Counted from the first letter of the stretch, positions 17,012 through 26,967 are shown. The stretch: DNA of 64,000 nucleotides from Mahella australiensis 50-1 BON (GCF_000213255.1 NC_015520.1:2252001-2316000); one strand, 5' to 3'. Numbers and translations are program-made. Notes: generated from the letters alone by a model not told the origin.

Positions 17012-17745
17012 TAATACACCTCCACCAAATATAACCCATGCGGGCCGGCAGTTTTGCCGGCCCTTTTTCTGTCGCGGGCTTCCAGTATAAGCTTTGCATC
17101 GCAAGCGGTAATCTTACCTATACCTACATCTATAAGTGTACCGACCATTATCCTCACCATATTATACAGAAAGCCGTCGCCTGATATCGATATGCTTATC
17201 ATTTTGCCCTCGGTTTGTATGCTTATATCCCATATATTCCTTACCGTATCGCGCACCGTACTACCGCTGGCCTGAAACGAAGAAAAATCATGTGTACCCA
17301 CAAAATATAGAGCCGCCCTTTTCATAGCATCTGCGTCCAACGGTCTTGCTACATGAAGGCTGAAGTTTCTTAATAGTGCCGAGCTGTAAGGAGCATTCCA
17401 GATGATATAGCGGTATAATTTACCTTTTGCATCAAAGCGGGCGTGAAATGACGGCAGCACGTCCTGCGCATCGATAACCCTTATATCCTCCGGCAAAACG
17501 GCGTTCAGAGCATAAAGCCAGCGATCTGTCGGTATATTGCTTTCAGTCTTAAAATTGGTCACTTGTCCTAATGCGTGTACGCCTCTATCAGTCCTTCCAG
17601 CCGCTATAACCGTACTATGTTGCCCTGTAAGGCTTTCTATCGCCTCTTCTACCACTTGCTGTATTGTCAAGGCGTTCTTTTGATACTGCCATCCGGCATA
17701 TGCTGTGCCATCATACTGCAATGTCAGCTTTATATTTCGTTCCAT
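17008..17745 (-). CDS. truA: tRNA pseudouridine(38-40) synthase
   Basis: A 245-residue enzyme modifying uridines 38-40 of the tRNA anticodon arm. The catalytic Asp is D53 in GRTDRGVHA; YDGTAYAGWQ near the start and the C-terminal AGKTAGPHGLYL are family hallmarks. The ATG at 17743-17745 gives the normal N-terminus (MERNIKLTLQYDG); an in-frame GTG 15 bases earlier would overlap ecfT. It is the last gene of the ribosomal-ECF run and its stop overlaps that of convergent sleB by four bases. Confidence 0.93.
   Translation of the reverse strand: MERNIKLTLQYDGTAYAGWQYQKNALTIQQVVEEAIESLTGQHSTVIAAGRTDRGVHALGQVTNFKTESNIPTDRWLYALNAVLPEDIRVIDAQDVLPSFHARFDAKGKLYRYIIWNAPYSSALLRNFSLHVARPLDADAMKRAALYFVGTHDFSSFQASGSTVRDTVRNIWDISIQTEGKMISISISGDGFLYNMVRIMVGTLIDVGIGKITACDAKLILEARDRKRAGKTAGPHGLYLVEVYY
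17042..17068 (+). terminator. Terminator of sleB, inside truA
   Basis: GGGCCGGC (17042-17049), loop AGTTTT, GCCGGCCC (17056-17063), then TTTTTCT. A textbook intrinsic terminator on the plus strand 30 bp after sleB, entirely within the 3' coding end of the opposite truA gene. Confidence 0.93.
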
Positions 17746-17749
17746 ATCC

Positions 17750-18538
17750 TTAGACAACACTTATTATAATGATGGCAGCTGTAAATATGACTGCGCCATA
17801 ATCCAGTCTTGAAAATTTTAATATCTTAAACTTGGTACGCCCCTTACCACCTCTGTAGCACCTGGCTTCCATCGCAAGCGCTAATTCGTCGGCCCTGCGA
17901 AAAGCACTTATAAACAATGGCACCAGCAGCGGCACCATACTCTTTGCCTTGTCCAGTATATTGCCGGTATCGAAGTCAGCCCCCCGCGCCATTTGAGCTT
18001 TCATAATCCTGTCGGTTTCTTCTAACAACGTTGGAATAAAGCGCAAAGCAATGGTCATCATCATGGCCAATTCCCCTACTGGAAAATTGATGGTTTGAAG
18101 AGGGCTCATCAGCCGCTCTATACCATCGGTCAATTGAACCGGCGATGTGGTCAGCGTCAAAACAGAGGCGCCCACTATAAGGAATACCAGGCGCAACGCT
18201 ATTAATACAGCTTGGTTAAGGCCGGCTTGAGTCACTGCAAGGGGGCCGATATTAAACAATACAGGTCCGCCTTTAGTAAAGAATATGTTTATAACCAATG
18301 TAAGCACAATTATAGGCCACAATGGTTTTATACCCTTTAAATAATAGCGCACTGATATGCCGGAAAGCATTATCACTGTACAAATATATATAGCAGGAAA
18401 TATATAATGCCATATCTCATTCAATACAAATACCCATATTATAAAAGCCAACGTCAATATGAGCTTGCTCCTGGGGTCCAACCGGTGTATGACAGAATTG
18501 CCGGGAAAGTATTGACCGATAGTTATATCATTGAACAA
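17750..18538 (-). CDS. ecfT: Energy-coupling factor transporter transmembrane protein EcfT
   Basis: A 262-residue membrane scaffold of group II ECF vitamin/micronutrient transporters. Several hydrophobic segments are followed by the two Ala-Arg coupling motifs (AQMARGADFD and AMEARCYRGG) that contact the ATPases. TTG start after GGGAGG at nine bases. Overlaps the upstream ATPase gene by 11 bp. Substrate-binding S components are encoded elsewhere. Confidence 0.93.
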   Translation of the reverse strand: MFNDITIGQYFPGNSVIHRLDPRSKLILTLAFIIWVFVLNEIWHYIFPAIYICTVIMLSGISVRYYLKGIKPLWPIIVLTLVINIFFTKGGPVLFNIGPLAVTQAGLNQAVLIALRLVFLIVGASVLTLTTSPVQLTDGIERLMSPLQTINFPVGELAMMMTIALRFIPTLLEETDRIMKAQMARGADFDTGNILDKAKSMVPLLVPLFISAFRRADELALAMEARCYRGGKGRTKFKILKFSRLDYGAVIFTAAIIIISVV

Positions 18539-19394
18539 GCGCTTTACCTCCCCAAACCTTTAATATCTCATCCACAGCCTGCTCCAAAGAAAATATGCTG
18601 ATTTTTACATCTTTGCCGCGCTGCGCTAATAGCTGCATGAGTTCGGTTATCTGCGGTAATCCTAGCCCCATACTTTTTAGCATATCACCTTTAGAAAATA
18701 CCTCATCGGGTTTACCCATAATAGCCAATCGACCTTTGTTCATAACCATTATGCGATCAGCCAGCCTGGCCACATCCTCCATGCTATGAGAGACCATTAT
18801 TATGGTAATGCCGTTTTTTATTTGCAATTCCTTAAGCATGGTCAGCAATGCCTCTCTGCCCACAGGATCCAAACCTGCCGTAGGTTCATCTAGTATAAGT
18901 ATCTCAGGGTTCATGGCCAGCACGCCCGCCAGTGCTACGCGTCTGCGCTGTCCGCCGCTCAATTCAAAAGGCGAACGCTCCTTTAGTTCGTCATAATCCA
19001 GCCCAACCAGTTCCATAGCATAGCGCACCATATCAGGCAAGCGCTGCTCTGGTATCCCCATATTTATCGGGCCAAAGGCTATATCTTTATAGATAGTTTC
19101 CTCGAACAACTGCTGTTCAGGATATTGAAATACTAAGCCAACTTTGTGTCTTATATCTTTGATTCTGGTGCTTTTATCGGATAAATCCACACCATCTATA
19201 ATCACGCTGCCGGATGTAGGCTTAAGGAGACCGTTAAGATGCTGGATGAGAGTGGATTTGCCTGAACCAGTATGCCCTATGAGCCCTACAAATTCCCCTG
19301 CTGATATCTCAAAGCTTACATCCGAAAGCGCTATCGATTCAAACGGCGTTCCCTGCATGTATATATGCGTCAGATGTCTTACTACAATAGACAT
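18528..19394 (-). CDS. ecfA2: ECF transporter ATPase EcfA2
   Basis: A 288-residue ABC ATPase: Walker A GHTGSGKST, Q-loop FQYPEQQLFEETI, signature LSGGQRRRVALAG, Walker B ILILDEPTAGLDP. The C-terminal extension is typical for ECF ATPases. It starts within the end of ecfA1 (13-bp overlap) and overlaps ecfT, implying tight coupling of the three subunits. Confidence 0.94.
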   Translation of the reverse strand: MSIVVRHLTHIYMQGTPFESIALSDVSFEISAGEFVGLIGHTGSGKSTLIQHLNGLLKPTSGSVIIDGVDLSDKSTRIKDIRHKVGLVFQYPEQQLFEETIYKDIAFGPINMGIPEQRLPDMVRYAMELVGLDYDELKERSPFELSGGQRRRVALAGVLAMNPEILILDEPTAGLDPVGREALLTMLKELQIKNGITIIMVSHSMEDVARLADRIMVMNKGRLAIMGKPDEVFSKGDMLKSMGLGLPQITELMQLLAQRGKDVKISIFSLEQAVDEILKVWGGKALVQ

Positions 19395-20221
19395 AAAGCC
19401 TCTGCCATCTCCTCTACCGTTAGGATATCGGGCGGAATATTCAGACCATGATCTCTCAAGTTTATAGCCAGTTCGGTCATGGCAGGAATATCTAATCCAG
19501 CTTGTTTTATGTCATTTATCCGAGTAAATATTTTTTTGGGCACATCATCCATGATAATGTGCCCATAGTCCATAACCAGTATCCTATCAGCCTGAACAGC
19601 TTCTTCCATAAAATGCGTAATAAGGATGACGGTAATACCTTCATCCTCATTAAGGTGTTTTATAGTAGCCATTACCTCCTGGCGTCCCGTCGGATCTAGC
19701 ATGGCAGTGGGCTCATCCAATACTATGCATTTGGGATGCATGGCTATTATACCGGCTATGGCCACACGCTGTTTTTGTCCGCCCGAAAGCATATGAGGCG
19801 CAAAGTGCGCATATTCGGCCATGTCCACCAGCTCCAACGCATCATGCACTCGTCTGACTATTTCATCATGAGGCACTCCCAAGTTTTCAGGACCAAAGGC
19901 CACATCCTCTTCGACTATAGTAGCTATAAGCTGGTTATCCGGATTCTGGAATACCATCCCGGCTGTTTGCCTGATAGCCCACAGCATTTGATCGTCTTTT
20001 GTATTCATGCCATCTACTATGACATCCCCGCGGCTCGGTTTAAATAAAGCATTTATATGCCTGGCAAACGTTGATTTACCCGAACCATTGCGCCCTATGA
20101 CAGCTACAAATTCCCCATGCCTTATACTAACATTTATATTATCCAACGCCTCGGCACTTTTATCTTCTTCTCCCGGATAAATGAAACTCACATCGTTGAA
20201 TTCAACGATAGTATCTCTCAT
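19382..20221 (-). CDS. ecfA1: ECF transporter ATPase EcfA1
   Basis: A 279-residue ABC ATPase, partner of EcfA2. Walker A GRNGSGKST, Q-loop FQNPDNQLIATIVEEDVAFG, signature LSGGQKQRVAIAG, Walker B CIVLDEPTAMLDP. It begins two bases after rplQ, so it is expressed from the ribosomal operon, the usual arrangement in Firmicutes. Confidence 0.94.
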   Translation of the reverse strand: MRDTIVEFNDVSFIYPGEEDKSAEALDNINVSIRHGEFVAVIGRNGSGKSTFARHINALFKPSRGDVIVDGMNTKDDQMLWAIRQTAGMVFQNPDNQLIATIVEEDVAFGPENLGVPHDEIVRRVHDALELVDMAEYAHFAPHMLSGGQKQRVAIAGIIAMHPKCIVLDEPTAMLDPTGRQEVMATIKHLNEDEGITVILITHFMEEAVQADRILVMDYGHIIMDDVPKKIFTRINDIKQAGLDIPAMTELAINLRDHGLNIPPDILTVEEMAEALCLL

Positions 20222-20223
20222 CG

Positions 20224-20718
20224 TTATACCAACTCTATTATAACCATATCAGAAGCATCGCCTCGGCGTTTACCAACTTTCAGTATCCTAACATATCCAC
20301 CATTTCTGTCGGCATACCGTGGCGCTATCTCATTGAACAATTTTTCCACCACAGGATGGTTTATCTGCCTTAATCTCTCTTTGTATTCGGATTTTGTCTC
20401 GTCTGATTTTTTAGAATCTTTCACATCGTATATATATGACATAATCTGCCTTCTAGCATGCAAACGCGAAGGCGCGTCATTTTTCACATGTATGGTCACC
20501 GTTTGTTGTTTTTCATTATTGACCTGTTTATCCACTTCGATTACATTATTTGCTTCTTTTTTAGCCAGCGTTATAAGCTTCTCAGCTATTTTTCGTATCT
20601 CTTTGGCCCGGGCTTCAGTGGTTTGTATCTTGCCATACCACAAAAGCTGGGTCACGAGATTGCGCAATGTCGCTTTGCGCTCATCGCTGGGTTTGCTTAG
20701 TTTTCTATAAGCGCTCAT
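20224..20718 (-). CDS. rplQ: 50S ribosomal protein L17 (extended)
   Basis: L17 with the usual N-terminal [20 protein letters not shown] and C-terminal [15 protein letters not shown] and IIELV. At 164 residues it is clearly longer than the roughly 110-130 of most bacteria. The extra length lies in two Lys/Glu/Asn-rich segments, about residues 56-85 and 101-121, flanking LHARRQ. GGAGG seven bases before the ATG at 20718 decides the start; the frame opens five codons earlier. It overlaps rpoA by 14 bp. Confidence 0.93.
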   Translation of the reverse strand: MSAYRKLSKPSDERKATLRNLVTQLLWYGKIQTTEARAKEIRKIAEKLITLAKKEANNVIEVDKQVNNEKQQTVTIHVKNDAPSRLHARRQIMSYIYDVKDSKKSDETKSEYKERLRQINHPVVEKLFNEIAPRYADRNGGYVRILKVGKRRGDASDMVIIELV

Positions 20719-21670
20719 TTCCAGCCTCCTCACTTTCTTTTAAAGTTAAACCCAATGCATTTAGCTTTTGTATAACCTCATCCAACGATTTTCTGCCAAG
20801 ATTCCTGACTTTCATCATTTCGTCTTCGGTCTTTTCTGTTAATTCCTGTACAGTGTTTATACCTGCTCTTTTTAAGCAGTTATATGAACGTACCGAAAGG
20901 TCCAATTCTTCTATGGTCATGTCCAACGCATGCTCGCGCTTCTCTTCGATCTTTTCTTCTGGAACTTCGATATTCTCTATATATTCGCTCATATTCGTAA
21001 ATAACACGAGATGCTCATCTAAAATCTTAGCTGCAAGGCTAATGGCTTCATCCGGCTCTATAGCACCGTTAGTCCATACCTCCAACGTTAATTTATCGTA
21101 GTCGGTTATCTGACCAATCCTAGTATTCTCTACTGTATAGTTTACCTTCCTTACAGGCGTAAATATGGAGTCCACAGGTATAACGCCTATAGGCTGATTG
21201 GGCTGTTTATTCTTATCAGCCAAAACATAGCCTCTGCCGTTCTGCACTGTTATCTCCATATATAATTTACCATCTTTATCCAGCGTAGCTATTGGCTGAT
21301 CGGGGTCTACTATTTCTACATCCGCGTCAGCTTTTATATCGCCTGCCGTTATCTTTTTTTCTCCCTGTGCTTCTACAATAAGCACTTTGGGCTCGTCGCT
21401 GTGTAACCTGATAGCGAGATCTTTCAGATTGAGTATTATATCAGGCACATCCTCTATAACGCCCGGTATGCTGCTGAATTCATGCAATACGCCATCGATC
21501 TTAACCGAGGTAACTGCCGCTCCTGGTAAAGAGGAAAGCAGCACGCGCCTCAGCGAATTGCCTATGGTTATGCCGTAACCCCTTTCCAATGGTTCTATAA
21601 CAAACTTGCCATAACAACCGTCATCGCTTATCTTCACATAATCTATCTTAGGTTTTTCTATTTCTATCAT
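20705..21670 (-). CDS. rpoA: RNA polymerase alpha subunit
   Basis: A 321-residue alpha subunit: N-terminal assembly domain ([20 protein letters not shown]), acidic linker around residues 230-245, and a C-terminal domain with helix-hairpin-helix ([19 protein letters not shown] and [13 protein letters not shown]) that binds UP elements and activators. Last core gene before rplQ in the alpha-operon order rpsM-rpsK-rpsD-rpoA-rplQ. Confidence 0.97.
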   Translation of the reverse strand: MIEIEKPKIDYVKISDDGCYGKFVIEPLERGYGITIGNSLRRVLLSSLPGAAVTSVKIDGVLHEFSSIPGVIEDVPDIILNLKDLAIRLHSDEPKVLIVEAQGEKKITAGDIKADADVEIVDPDQPIATLDKDGKLYMEITVQNGRGYVLADKNKQPNQPIGVIPVDSIFTPVRKVNYTVENTRIGQITDYDKLTLEVWTNGAIEPDEAISLAAKILDEHLVLFTNMSEYIENIEVPEEKIEEKREHALDMTIEELDLSVRSYNCLKRAGINTVQELTEKTEDEMMKVRNLGRKSLDEVIQKLNALGLTLKESEEAGNERL

Positions 21671-21729
21671 TAAATAGAACCCTCCTTAAAACGCTTCTAG
21701 CATTATATACCTAAACGAGGGCCGACACA

Positions 21730-22350
21730 TTACTTTGAATACAACTCCACTATCAGATGCTCTTCGATCGGTATATCGATATCCTCTCGTGCGGGCATTG
21801 CCACTACATTGGCAGTATAATTCTCCATATCCACCTGAAGCCACGCAGGTATCGTTCTTGGGGTTTTATCTTGCAATGCTTTGAAAATCTCCAATTGCCG
21901 GCTGGACCCCTTTACCGCTATAATATCCCCCGGTTTAACGCTGTACGAAGGGATATTTACCTTACGGCCATTGACCGTTATATGCCCATGGCGCACCAAT
22001 TGTCTGGCCTGCGCCCTAGAATCGGCAAAGCCAATCCTATATACGGTATTATCTAAGCGCCTCTCCAGCAACTGGAGCAGGTTTTCACCGGTAATACCCT
22101 TCATTCGCTCTGCCATTTCAAAATAACGTCTGAACTGATCCTCAAGAACACCGTATACGCGTTTGGCCTTTTGTTTTTCCCTTAATTGCAAGCCGTATTC
22201 GGATTGTTTGCGTCTGCTTTGGCTGTGCACACCAGGGGCTACAGGCCTTTTATCAAATGAGCATTTATTATAGCAGCGCTCGCCTTTAAGATAAAGTTTC
22301 ATGCCCTCGGCCCGGCATTGCTTGCATACTGAATCTATATATCTAGCCAT
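21730..22350 (-). CDS. rpsD: 30S ribosomal protein S4
   Basis: A 206-residue primary rRNA-binding protein with the S4 RNA-binding domain ([35 protein letters not shown]). The N-terminus has Cys at VCKQCRAEG and ERCYNKCSF, matching the zinc-binding form of S4. Ordinary alpha-operon position. Confidence 0.96.
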   Translation of the reverse strand: MARYIDSVCKQCRAEGMKLYLKGERCYNKCSFDKRPVAPGVHSQSRRKQSEYGLQLREKQKAKRVYGVLEDQFRRYFEMAERMKGITGENLLQLLERRLDNTVYRIGFADSRAQARQLVRHGHITVNGRKVNIPSYSVKPGDIIAVKGSSRQLEIFKALQDKTPRTIPAWLQVDMENYTANVVAMPAREDIDIPIEEHLIVELYSK

Positions 22351-22372
22351 TAAGATCTATACACCTCCATTA

Positions 22373-22777
22373 TTAGACCCTTCTTCTCTTTGGTGGACGG
22401 CACCCGTTGTGCGGTATAGGCGTTACATCCTTAATCATGCTTACTTCCAAGCCGGCAGCTTGCAGTGAACGAATGGCCGCCTCGCGTCCGGCACCTGGCC
22501 CTTTAACATATACCTCCACGCTCTTCATGCCCTGGTCTATAGCTACTTTAGCTGCAGACTCGGCCGCCATCTGAGCTGCAAACGGTGTGCTTTTGCGTGA
22601 GCCTTTAAATCCTACAGTCCCTGCACTAGACCAAGATATAGCGTTACCGCCATTATCTGTTATTGTTACTATAGTGTTATTAAACGTAGAATGTATATGA
22701 GCTATACCTTTGTCTACGCCCCTATGTTCCCTTTTTCTTCTGGTAGTTGTGGTTTTCTTGGTTTTTGTTTTAGGCAT
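22373..22777 (-). CDS. rpsK: 30S ribosomal protein S11
   Basis: A 134-residue S11: [31 protein letters not shown] and the C-terminal [18 protein letters not shown] are diagnostic. Basic N-terminal tail. Sits between rpsM and rpsD. Confidence 0.96.
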   Translation of the reverse strand: MPKTKTKKTTTTRRKREHRGVDKGIAHIHSTFNNTIVTITDNGGNAISWSSAGTVGFKGSRKSTPFAAQMAAESAAKVAIDQGMKSVEVYVKGPGAGREAAIRSLQAAGLEVSMIKDVTPIPHNGCRPPKRRRV

Positions 22778-22798
22778 ATCTTTTCCTCCTTATCGCCT

Positions 22799-23173
22799 TT
22801 AAGACTTCTTTTTCTTAGAACCGATAGCCCTCTTGGGGCCCTTACGTGTTCTGGCGTTTTGTTTTGTATTTTGGCCTCGCACTGGCAAGCCCTTCCTATG
22901 GCGTATGCCCCGATAACAATTGATATCTATCAATCGTTTTATATTCATATTTACTTCTCTGCGCAGATCACCTTCGACTTTATAATTCTTCTCGATGGCA
23001 TCGCGTAAAGCGCTTATCTCGGCTTCGGTTAAATCCTTCACCCTGGTATCCGGGTTTACTCCGGTAGCCTTCAATATCTCATTCGCTCTAGCACGGCCTA
23101 TACCGTATATATAAGTCAACCCGATCTCTACTCGCTTTTCTCTGGGTAAATCTACACCAGCTATTCTAGCCAC
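22799..23173 (-). CDS. rpsM: 30S ribosomal protein S13
   Basis: A 124-residue S13 with [20 protein letters not shown], the helix-two-turn-helix core and the [13 protein letters not shown] and TRKGPK tail. GTG start, GAGGAGG site overlapping the rpmJ end. Confidence 0.96.
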   Translation of the reverse strand: MARIAGVDLPREKRVEIGLTYIYGIGRARANEILKATGVNPDTRVKDLTEAEISALRDAIEKNYKVEGDLRREVNMNIKRLIDINCYRGIRHRKGLPVRGQNTKQNARTRKGPKRAIGSKKKKS

Positions 23174-23186
23174 TATTTACACCTCC

Positions 23187-23300
23187 TCATCCTTGTCTTT
23201 GTTTATGTTTCGGATTTTCACATATAACCATTACCTTGCCATGGCGTTTAATGACTTTACATTTCTCGCACATGGGCTTTACAGATGGTCTAACCTTCAT
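23187..23300 (-). CDS. rpmJ: 50S ribosomal protein L36
   Basis: A 37-residue protein, [20 protein letters not shown] onward, ending KHKQRQG. It has the C-x2-C...C...H zinc pattern of the zinc-containing L36. Located between infA and rpsM as usual. Confidence 0.95.
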   Translation of the reverse strand: MKVRPSVKPMCEKCKVIKRHGKVMVICENPKHKQRQG

Positions 23301-23317
23301 AATTTAAACAACCCTCC

Positions 23318-23536
23318 TCATTTACCGCGCCATATTATACGACCTCTTGAGAGATCATAAGGCGATAATTCAACGGTCACTTTATCTCCTGGCAATATAC
23401 GGATAAAATTCATCCTTAGCTTACCCGAAGCGTGTGCTAAAACTTTATGGCCATTTTCCAGTTGCACCTGAAACATGGCATTGGGTAATGCCTCTATTAC
23501 CGTTCCTTCGACTGCTATCATATCATCCTTAGACAA
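23318..23536 (-). CDS. infA: Translation initiation factor IF-1
   Basis: A 72-residue S1/OB-fold protein, [20 protein letters not shown] with [23 protein letters not shown] start eight bases after GGAGGT; an ATG five codons later would truncate the family N-terminus. Confidence 0.96.
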   Translation of the reverse strand: MSKDDMIAVEGTVIEALPNAMFQVQLENGHKVLAHASGKLRMNFIRILPGDKVTVELSPYDLSRGRIIWRGK

Positions 23537-23540
23537 TATA

Positions 23541-23825
23541 TCATACCTCCTCGCCCTTAGGCATATAACCCAAAGCCTCTAACGCTTTCCTAATATCAGA
23601 GTTGGAAAGACGCTTACTATTTGATATTTTTTCCTTTATTTCACCTATCAATTCGTTTTTTATCTCCAGGTGCTTAAGTTTTTTCTTTTTCGGATTTTCT
23701 ACTTTGCGCAATACACCATCGGCAATAAACGCATAGTCGCTGCCTTCAATGCCTATCACTATAAAATACCTTCCTTTATCCCTGCCTGCTTTTGAACGAA
23801 CTACCTGGCCTATATCTACATCCAC
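23541..23825 (-). CDS. KOW-domain RNA-binding protein (L14e-like)
   Basis: A 94-residue basic protein with an N-terminal KOW motif ([20 protein letters not shown]) and a Lys-rich middle ([10 protein letters not shown]). Such L14e/L6e/L27e-like proteins occur between map and infA in many Firmicutes; thought to bind RNA or ribosomes, function not established. GTG start after GGAGGT. Confidence 0.85.
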   Translation of the reverse strand: MDVDIGQVVRSKAGRDKGRYFIVIGIEGSDYAFIADGVLRKVENPKKKKLKHLEIKNELIGEIKEKISNSKRLSNSDIRKALEALGYMPKGEEV

Positions 23826-23829
23826 TTTA

Positions 23830-24597
23830 TCAGACCTCCGTCAAAATTATGGGGTTTTGATCCGTTATGGCTATCGTATTCTCATAATGGGCTGATAAGC
23901 TCCCATCCTGGGTCTTTACCGTCCACATATTAGGCATAACCTTAACCCTGTATGTCCCCATATTGACCATAGGCTCTATGGCCAGTGTCATACCTGCTTC
24001 CAGTCTGGGTCCTCTACCCGGCCGTCCAAAATTAGGCACCGGCGGGTCTTCATGCATTTCTTTGCCTATGCCATGTCCGAGGTATTCCCGTACCACCGAA
24101 TACCCGTTGCTTTCAACGTATTGTTGTATAGCATTGGATATGTCGGTCAGCCTATGGCCGTGCATAGCAAATTTAAGCCCTTCGAAGAAAGATTGCCGTG
24201 TCACATCGATAAGGCGCATAGCATCATCCGATATCGCGCCTACAGCATAGGTACGCGCTGCATCGCCATGGTAACCGTTCAATATAGCTCCTATATCGAT
24301 ACTTATAATATCGCCATTTTGTAGCACTTTGTCATCGCTCGGTATGCCGTGCACCACCTCATCGTTTACCGATGCGCATATGCTTGCCGGAAACGGCTTT
24401 ACCCCAGGCTGTGCTGAATATCCTTTAAAAGAGGGTATAGCGTTATGCGATATTATAAAGCTCTCTGCCATGCGATCCAGCTCTGCTGTGGTTATGCCTG
24501 GCTTTATGGCACTACGCAACAATTCATGGGTCTGCGCCACCAGACGACCGGCTTCTCGCATAAGCTCTATCTCATGATGGGATTTTAGTGTTATCAT
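23830..24597 (-). CDS. map: Methionine aminopeptidase type I
   Basis: A 255-residue dinuclear-metal enzyme removing N-terminal Met. Metal ligands are visible in DIGAILNGYHGDAARTYAVG (two Asp), GHGIGKEMHE (His), AIEPMV (Glu) and the last Glu in AHYENTIAIT. The ATG at 24595-24597 overlaps the adk stop by four bases (ATGA); an upstream in-frame start would lie inside adk. Confidence 0.95.
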   Translation of the reverse strand: MITLKSHHEIELMREAGRLVAQTHELLRSAIKPGITTAELDRMAESFIISHNAIPSFKGYSAQPGVKPFPASICASVNDEVVHGIPSDDKVLQNGDIISIDIGAILNGYHGDAARTYAVGAISDDAMRLIDVTRQSFFEGLKFAMHGHRLTDISNAIQQYVESNGYSVVREYLGHGIGKEMHEDPPVPNFGRPGRGPRLEAGMTLAIEPMVNMGTYRVKVMPNMWTVKTQDGSLSAHYENTIAITDQNPIILTEV

Positions 24598-25229
24598 GAA
24601 ACGTCGCTTCCCAAAGCCTTGCATATATCCGCAAACGTACCTTCTATAGGCTGATCGCTGTTTATATTTATCAATATGCCGCGTTTCTCATAATAATCGA
24701 TAAGCGGTTGCGTCTGAGCTTCATAAACCTTTAAGCGATTGCCGAAAGTCTCGGGCTTATCATCTTCTCTTTGATAAAGCTTCCCGCCACATTTCTCGCA
24801 TATGAGATCGCTTTTGTCTGGATCCTCTATCCTGTAACTTGCGCCGCATTTTTCGCATAACCAGCGATGCGTTATGCGATCCATCAGCTTATCGAATGGT
24901 ATCTGTATGTTTATAACGCGATCTACTCTTGCAAATGTATCCAATGCCTCAGCCTGAGGCACCGTGCGCGGAAATCCATCGAGTAAAAAGCCCTTTGAGC
25001 AATCCGGTTTTTGTAAACGCTCCTTCACTATCCCTATAACTATATCATCCGGCACTAAGGCACCATTTTCAACATATTCCTTTGCTTTAAGCCCAAGTGA
25101 GGTTCCTTCACGCATGGCCTCGCGCAGCATATCGCCCGTAGATATATGCGGTATACCATATTTCTCAGCTAATCTGGCGGCATGAGTGCCTTTACCCGCT
25201 CCTGGAGGCCCTAATAATACTATATTCAA
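24594..25229 (-). CDS. adk: Adenylate kinase (zinc LID form)
   Basis: A 211-residue kinase interconverting ATP, AMP and ADP. P-loop GPPGAGKGTHAARL, AMP-site LDGFPRTVPQAEAL, and a LID with four Cys in two CEKC pairs that bind zinc in Gram-positive enzymes. TTG at 25227-25229, six bases after GAGGTG, gives the family N-terminus MNIVLLGPPG; an in-frame GTG three codons earlier overlaps the ribosome site. Confidence 0.95.
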   Translation of the reverse strand: MNIVLLGPPGAGKGTHAARLAEKYGIPHISTGDMLREAMREGTSLGLKAKEYVENGALVPDDIVIGIVKERLQKPDCSKGFLLDGFPRTVPQAEALDTFARVDRVINIQIPFDKLMDRITHRWLCEKCGASYRIEDPDKSDLICEKCGGKLYQREDDKPETFGNRLKVYEAQTQPLIDYYEKRGILININSDQPIEGTFADICKALGSDVS

Positions 25230-25248
25230 TATTACCACCTCTATTGCA

Positions 25249-26505
25249 TTACTTCAAGAAGCCTTTATAATGCCTCATCAGCATCTGCGCTTCTAATTGT
25301 TTCATGGTCTCAAGGGCCACGCCTATGACGATCAATACAGCCGAGCCTCCAAAATACAGCGGTATACCCGAACCTGATGTAAATACGGCAGGCAATACTG
25401 CAACAGCCGCCAGGAACAATGCGCCTGCCAGTGTGATACGGCTGGATATCCTAGCCAAATACTCTGCGGTGGGGCGCCCGGGCCGTATGCCTGGTATAAA
25501 GCCCCCGTACTGGCGCAGATTATCGCTTATTTCTATCGGGTTGAAGGTTATCTGCGCGTAAAAATACGTAAATAATATTATCAATACGGCATATAAAATC
25601 AGATACAATGCGCTGTTTGGTGCGAAATAACGCTCAAACCACTGGCCTATACCGCTGCTCGGCCAAAATTGGCTTATAGTTTGCGGCAGCATTAGTATGG
25701 ATATAGCAAATATTATTGGTATAACGCCGCCGGCATTTACCTTCATAGGCAGGTGCGTGCTCTGACCACCGTACATGCGGCGCCCTACCACGCGCTTGGC
25801 ATACTGCACAGGTATCCTGCGCTCGCCCTCATTTACGAATACAACAGCAGCTACCAAGGCCACCGCTCCTACTACCAAAAGCGGAACACTCCATATTGAT
25901 ATTGCTCCCGCCCTTATGGATTCGGTCATGGTTATAACGGTCATCGGCAATCTTGCTACTATGCCTGCAAATATTATCAGAGATATACCGTTGCCTATAC
26001 CTTTCTCTGTAATCTGTTCGCCTAGCCACATAAGAAAAGCGGTGCCGGCTGTCAATGTCAGGGCAACAACAAAATACGAGAAAAAGCCTTTGTTTACCAC
26101 TATATTTTTGAGTCCATATGTGATACCCAGCGCCTGCACGAAGGCCAAAACAACAGTAAGGTATCTGGTATATTGAGCTATCTTCTTGCGCCCCTCTTCG
26201 CCCTCTTTTGCAAGCTTTTCCAGGCTCGGTATAGCTACAGTCAATAGCTGCATAATTATGGATGAATTAATATAAGGTGTTATACTCATGGCAAATATGG
26301 TAAAATTGCCAAAGCTGCCGCCGGAGATTATATCGAAGAAGGCCAATAGCCCTCCTTGTTCTATCATTTGATTGAGGTATTCGTTGTTTATTCCTGGAAT
26401 AGGTATAAACGATCCTATCCTGAATACCAGCAGCATCCCTAAAGTATAAAGGATCCTGCGCCTCAAATCTTCAAGCCGCCATGCATTTTTGAGCGTTTCC
26501 CACAC
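25249..26505 (-). CDS. secY: Preprotein translocase subunit SecY
   Basis: A 418-residue, ten-helix channel subunit of the Sec translocon. IGSFIPIPGINNEYL, the plug region near GGSFGNFTIFAMSITPYI, and the C-terminal MEAQML-type tail (EAQMLMRHYKGFLK) are characteristic. GTG start. Spc-operon position between rplO and adk. Confidence 0.96.
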   Translation of the reverse strand: MWETLKNAWRLEDLRRRILYTLGMLLVFRIGSFIPIPGINNEYLNQMIEQGGLLAFFDIISGGSFGNFTIFAMSITPYINSSIIMQLLTVAIPSLEKLAKEGEEGRKKIAQYTRYLTVVLAFVQALGITYGLKNIVVNKGFFSYFVVALTLTAGTAFLMWLGEQITEKGIGNGISLIIFAGIVARLPMTVITMTESIRAGAISIWSVPLLVVGAVALVAAVVFVNEGERRIPVQYAKRVVGRRMYGGQSTHLPMKVNAGGVIPIIFAISILMLPQTISQFWPSSGIGQWFERYFAPNSALYLILYAVLIILFTYFYAQITFNPIEISDNLRQYGGFIPGIRPGRPTAEYLARISSRITLAGALFLAAVAVLPAVFTSGSGIPLYFGGSAVLIVIGVALETMKQLEAQMLMRHYKGFLK

Positions 26506-26506
26506 C

Positions 26507-26947
26507 TTATATCACCTCTGCCTTTCCTCCGGCAGATTCTATCTTTTGCTGCGCTGTTTTGCTAAACTTATGGGCTTTTACCGTAAGGCTTTTGGTAAGC
26601 TGGCCGTCGCCCAATATCTTGACGCCATCTTTTATATTTTTGATTACTCCCTCTTGTTTTAATACCTCGGGAGTTATCTCCGCACCATTATCGAAACGCT
26701 CTAAAGCAGCCACATTAATCTCGGCATACTCCTTAGCGAAAATATTGGTAAAGCCTACCTTGGGTAAACGCCTTGTCAACGGCATCTGACCGCCTTCAAA
26801 CCCGGGCCTTACGCGGCCACCGCTGCGCGCATTCTGGCCTTTATTGCCACGGCCGGATGTGGTGCCAAGCCCTGAACCGGTCCCTCTCCCTACGCGTTTA
26901 GGGGATTTCCTCGCCCCTTCCACGGCTTTTAGTTCATGGAGTTTCAT
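26507..26947 (-). CDS. rplO: 50S ribosomal protein L15
   Basis: A 146-residue L15 with the Gly/Arg-rich N-terminus ([20 protein letters not shown]) and LPKVGFTN. One base separates its stop from secY. Confidence 0.96.
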   Translation of the reverse strand: MKLHELKAVEGARKSPKRVGRGTGSGLGTTSGRGNKGQNARSGGRVRPGFEGGQMPLTRRLPKVGFTNIFAKEYAEINVAALERFDNGAEITPEVLKQEGVIKNIKDGVKILGDGQLTKSLTVKAHKFSKTAQQKIESAGGKAEVI

Positions 26948-26967
26948 AGTACTACACCTCCTTGTTC

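Noticed and set aside
21671-21729. Promoter between rpsD and rpoA
   Set aside because: A TATAAT is present but no -35 at usable spacing; read-through from upstream is sufficient.
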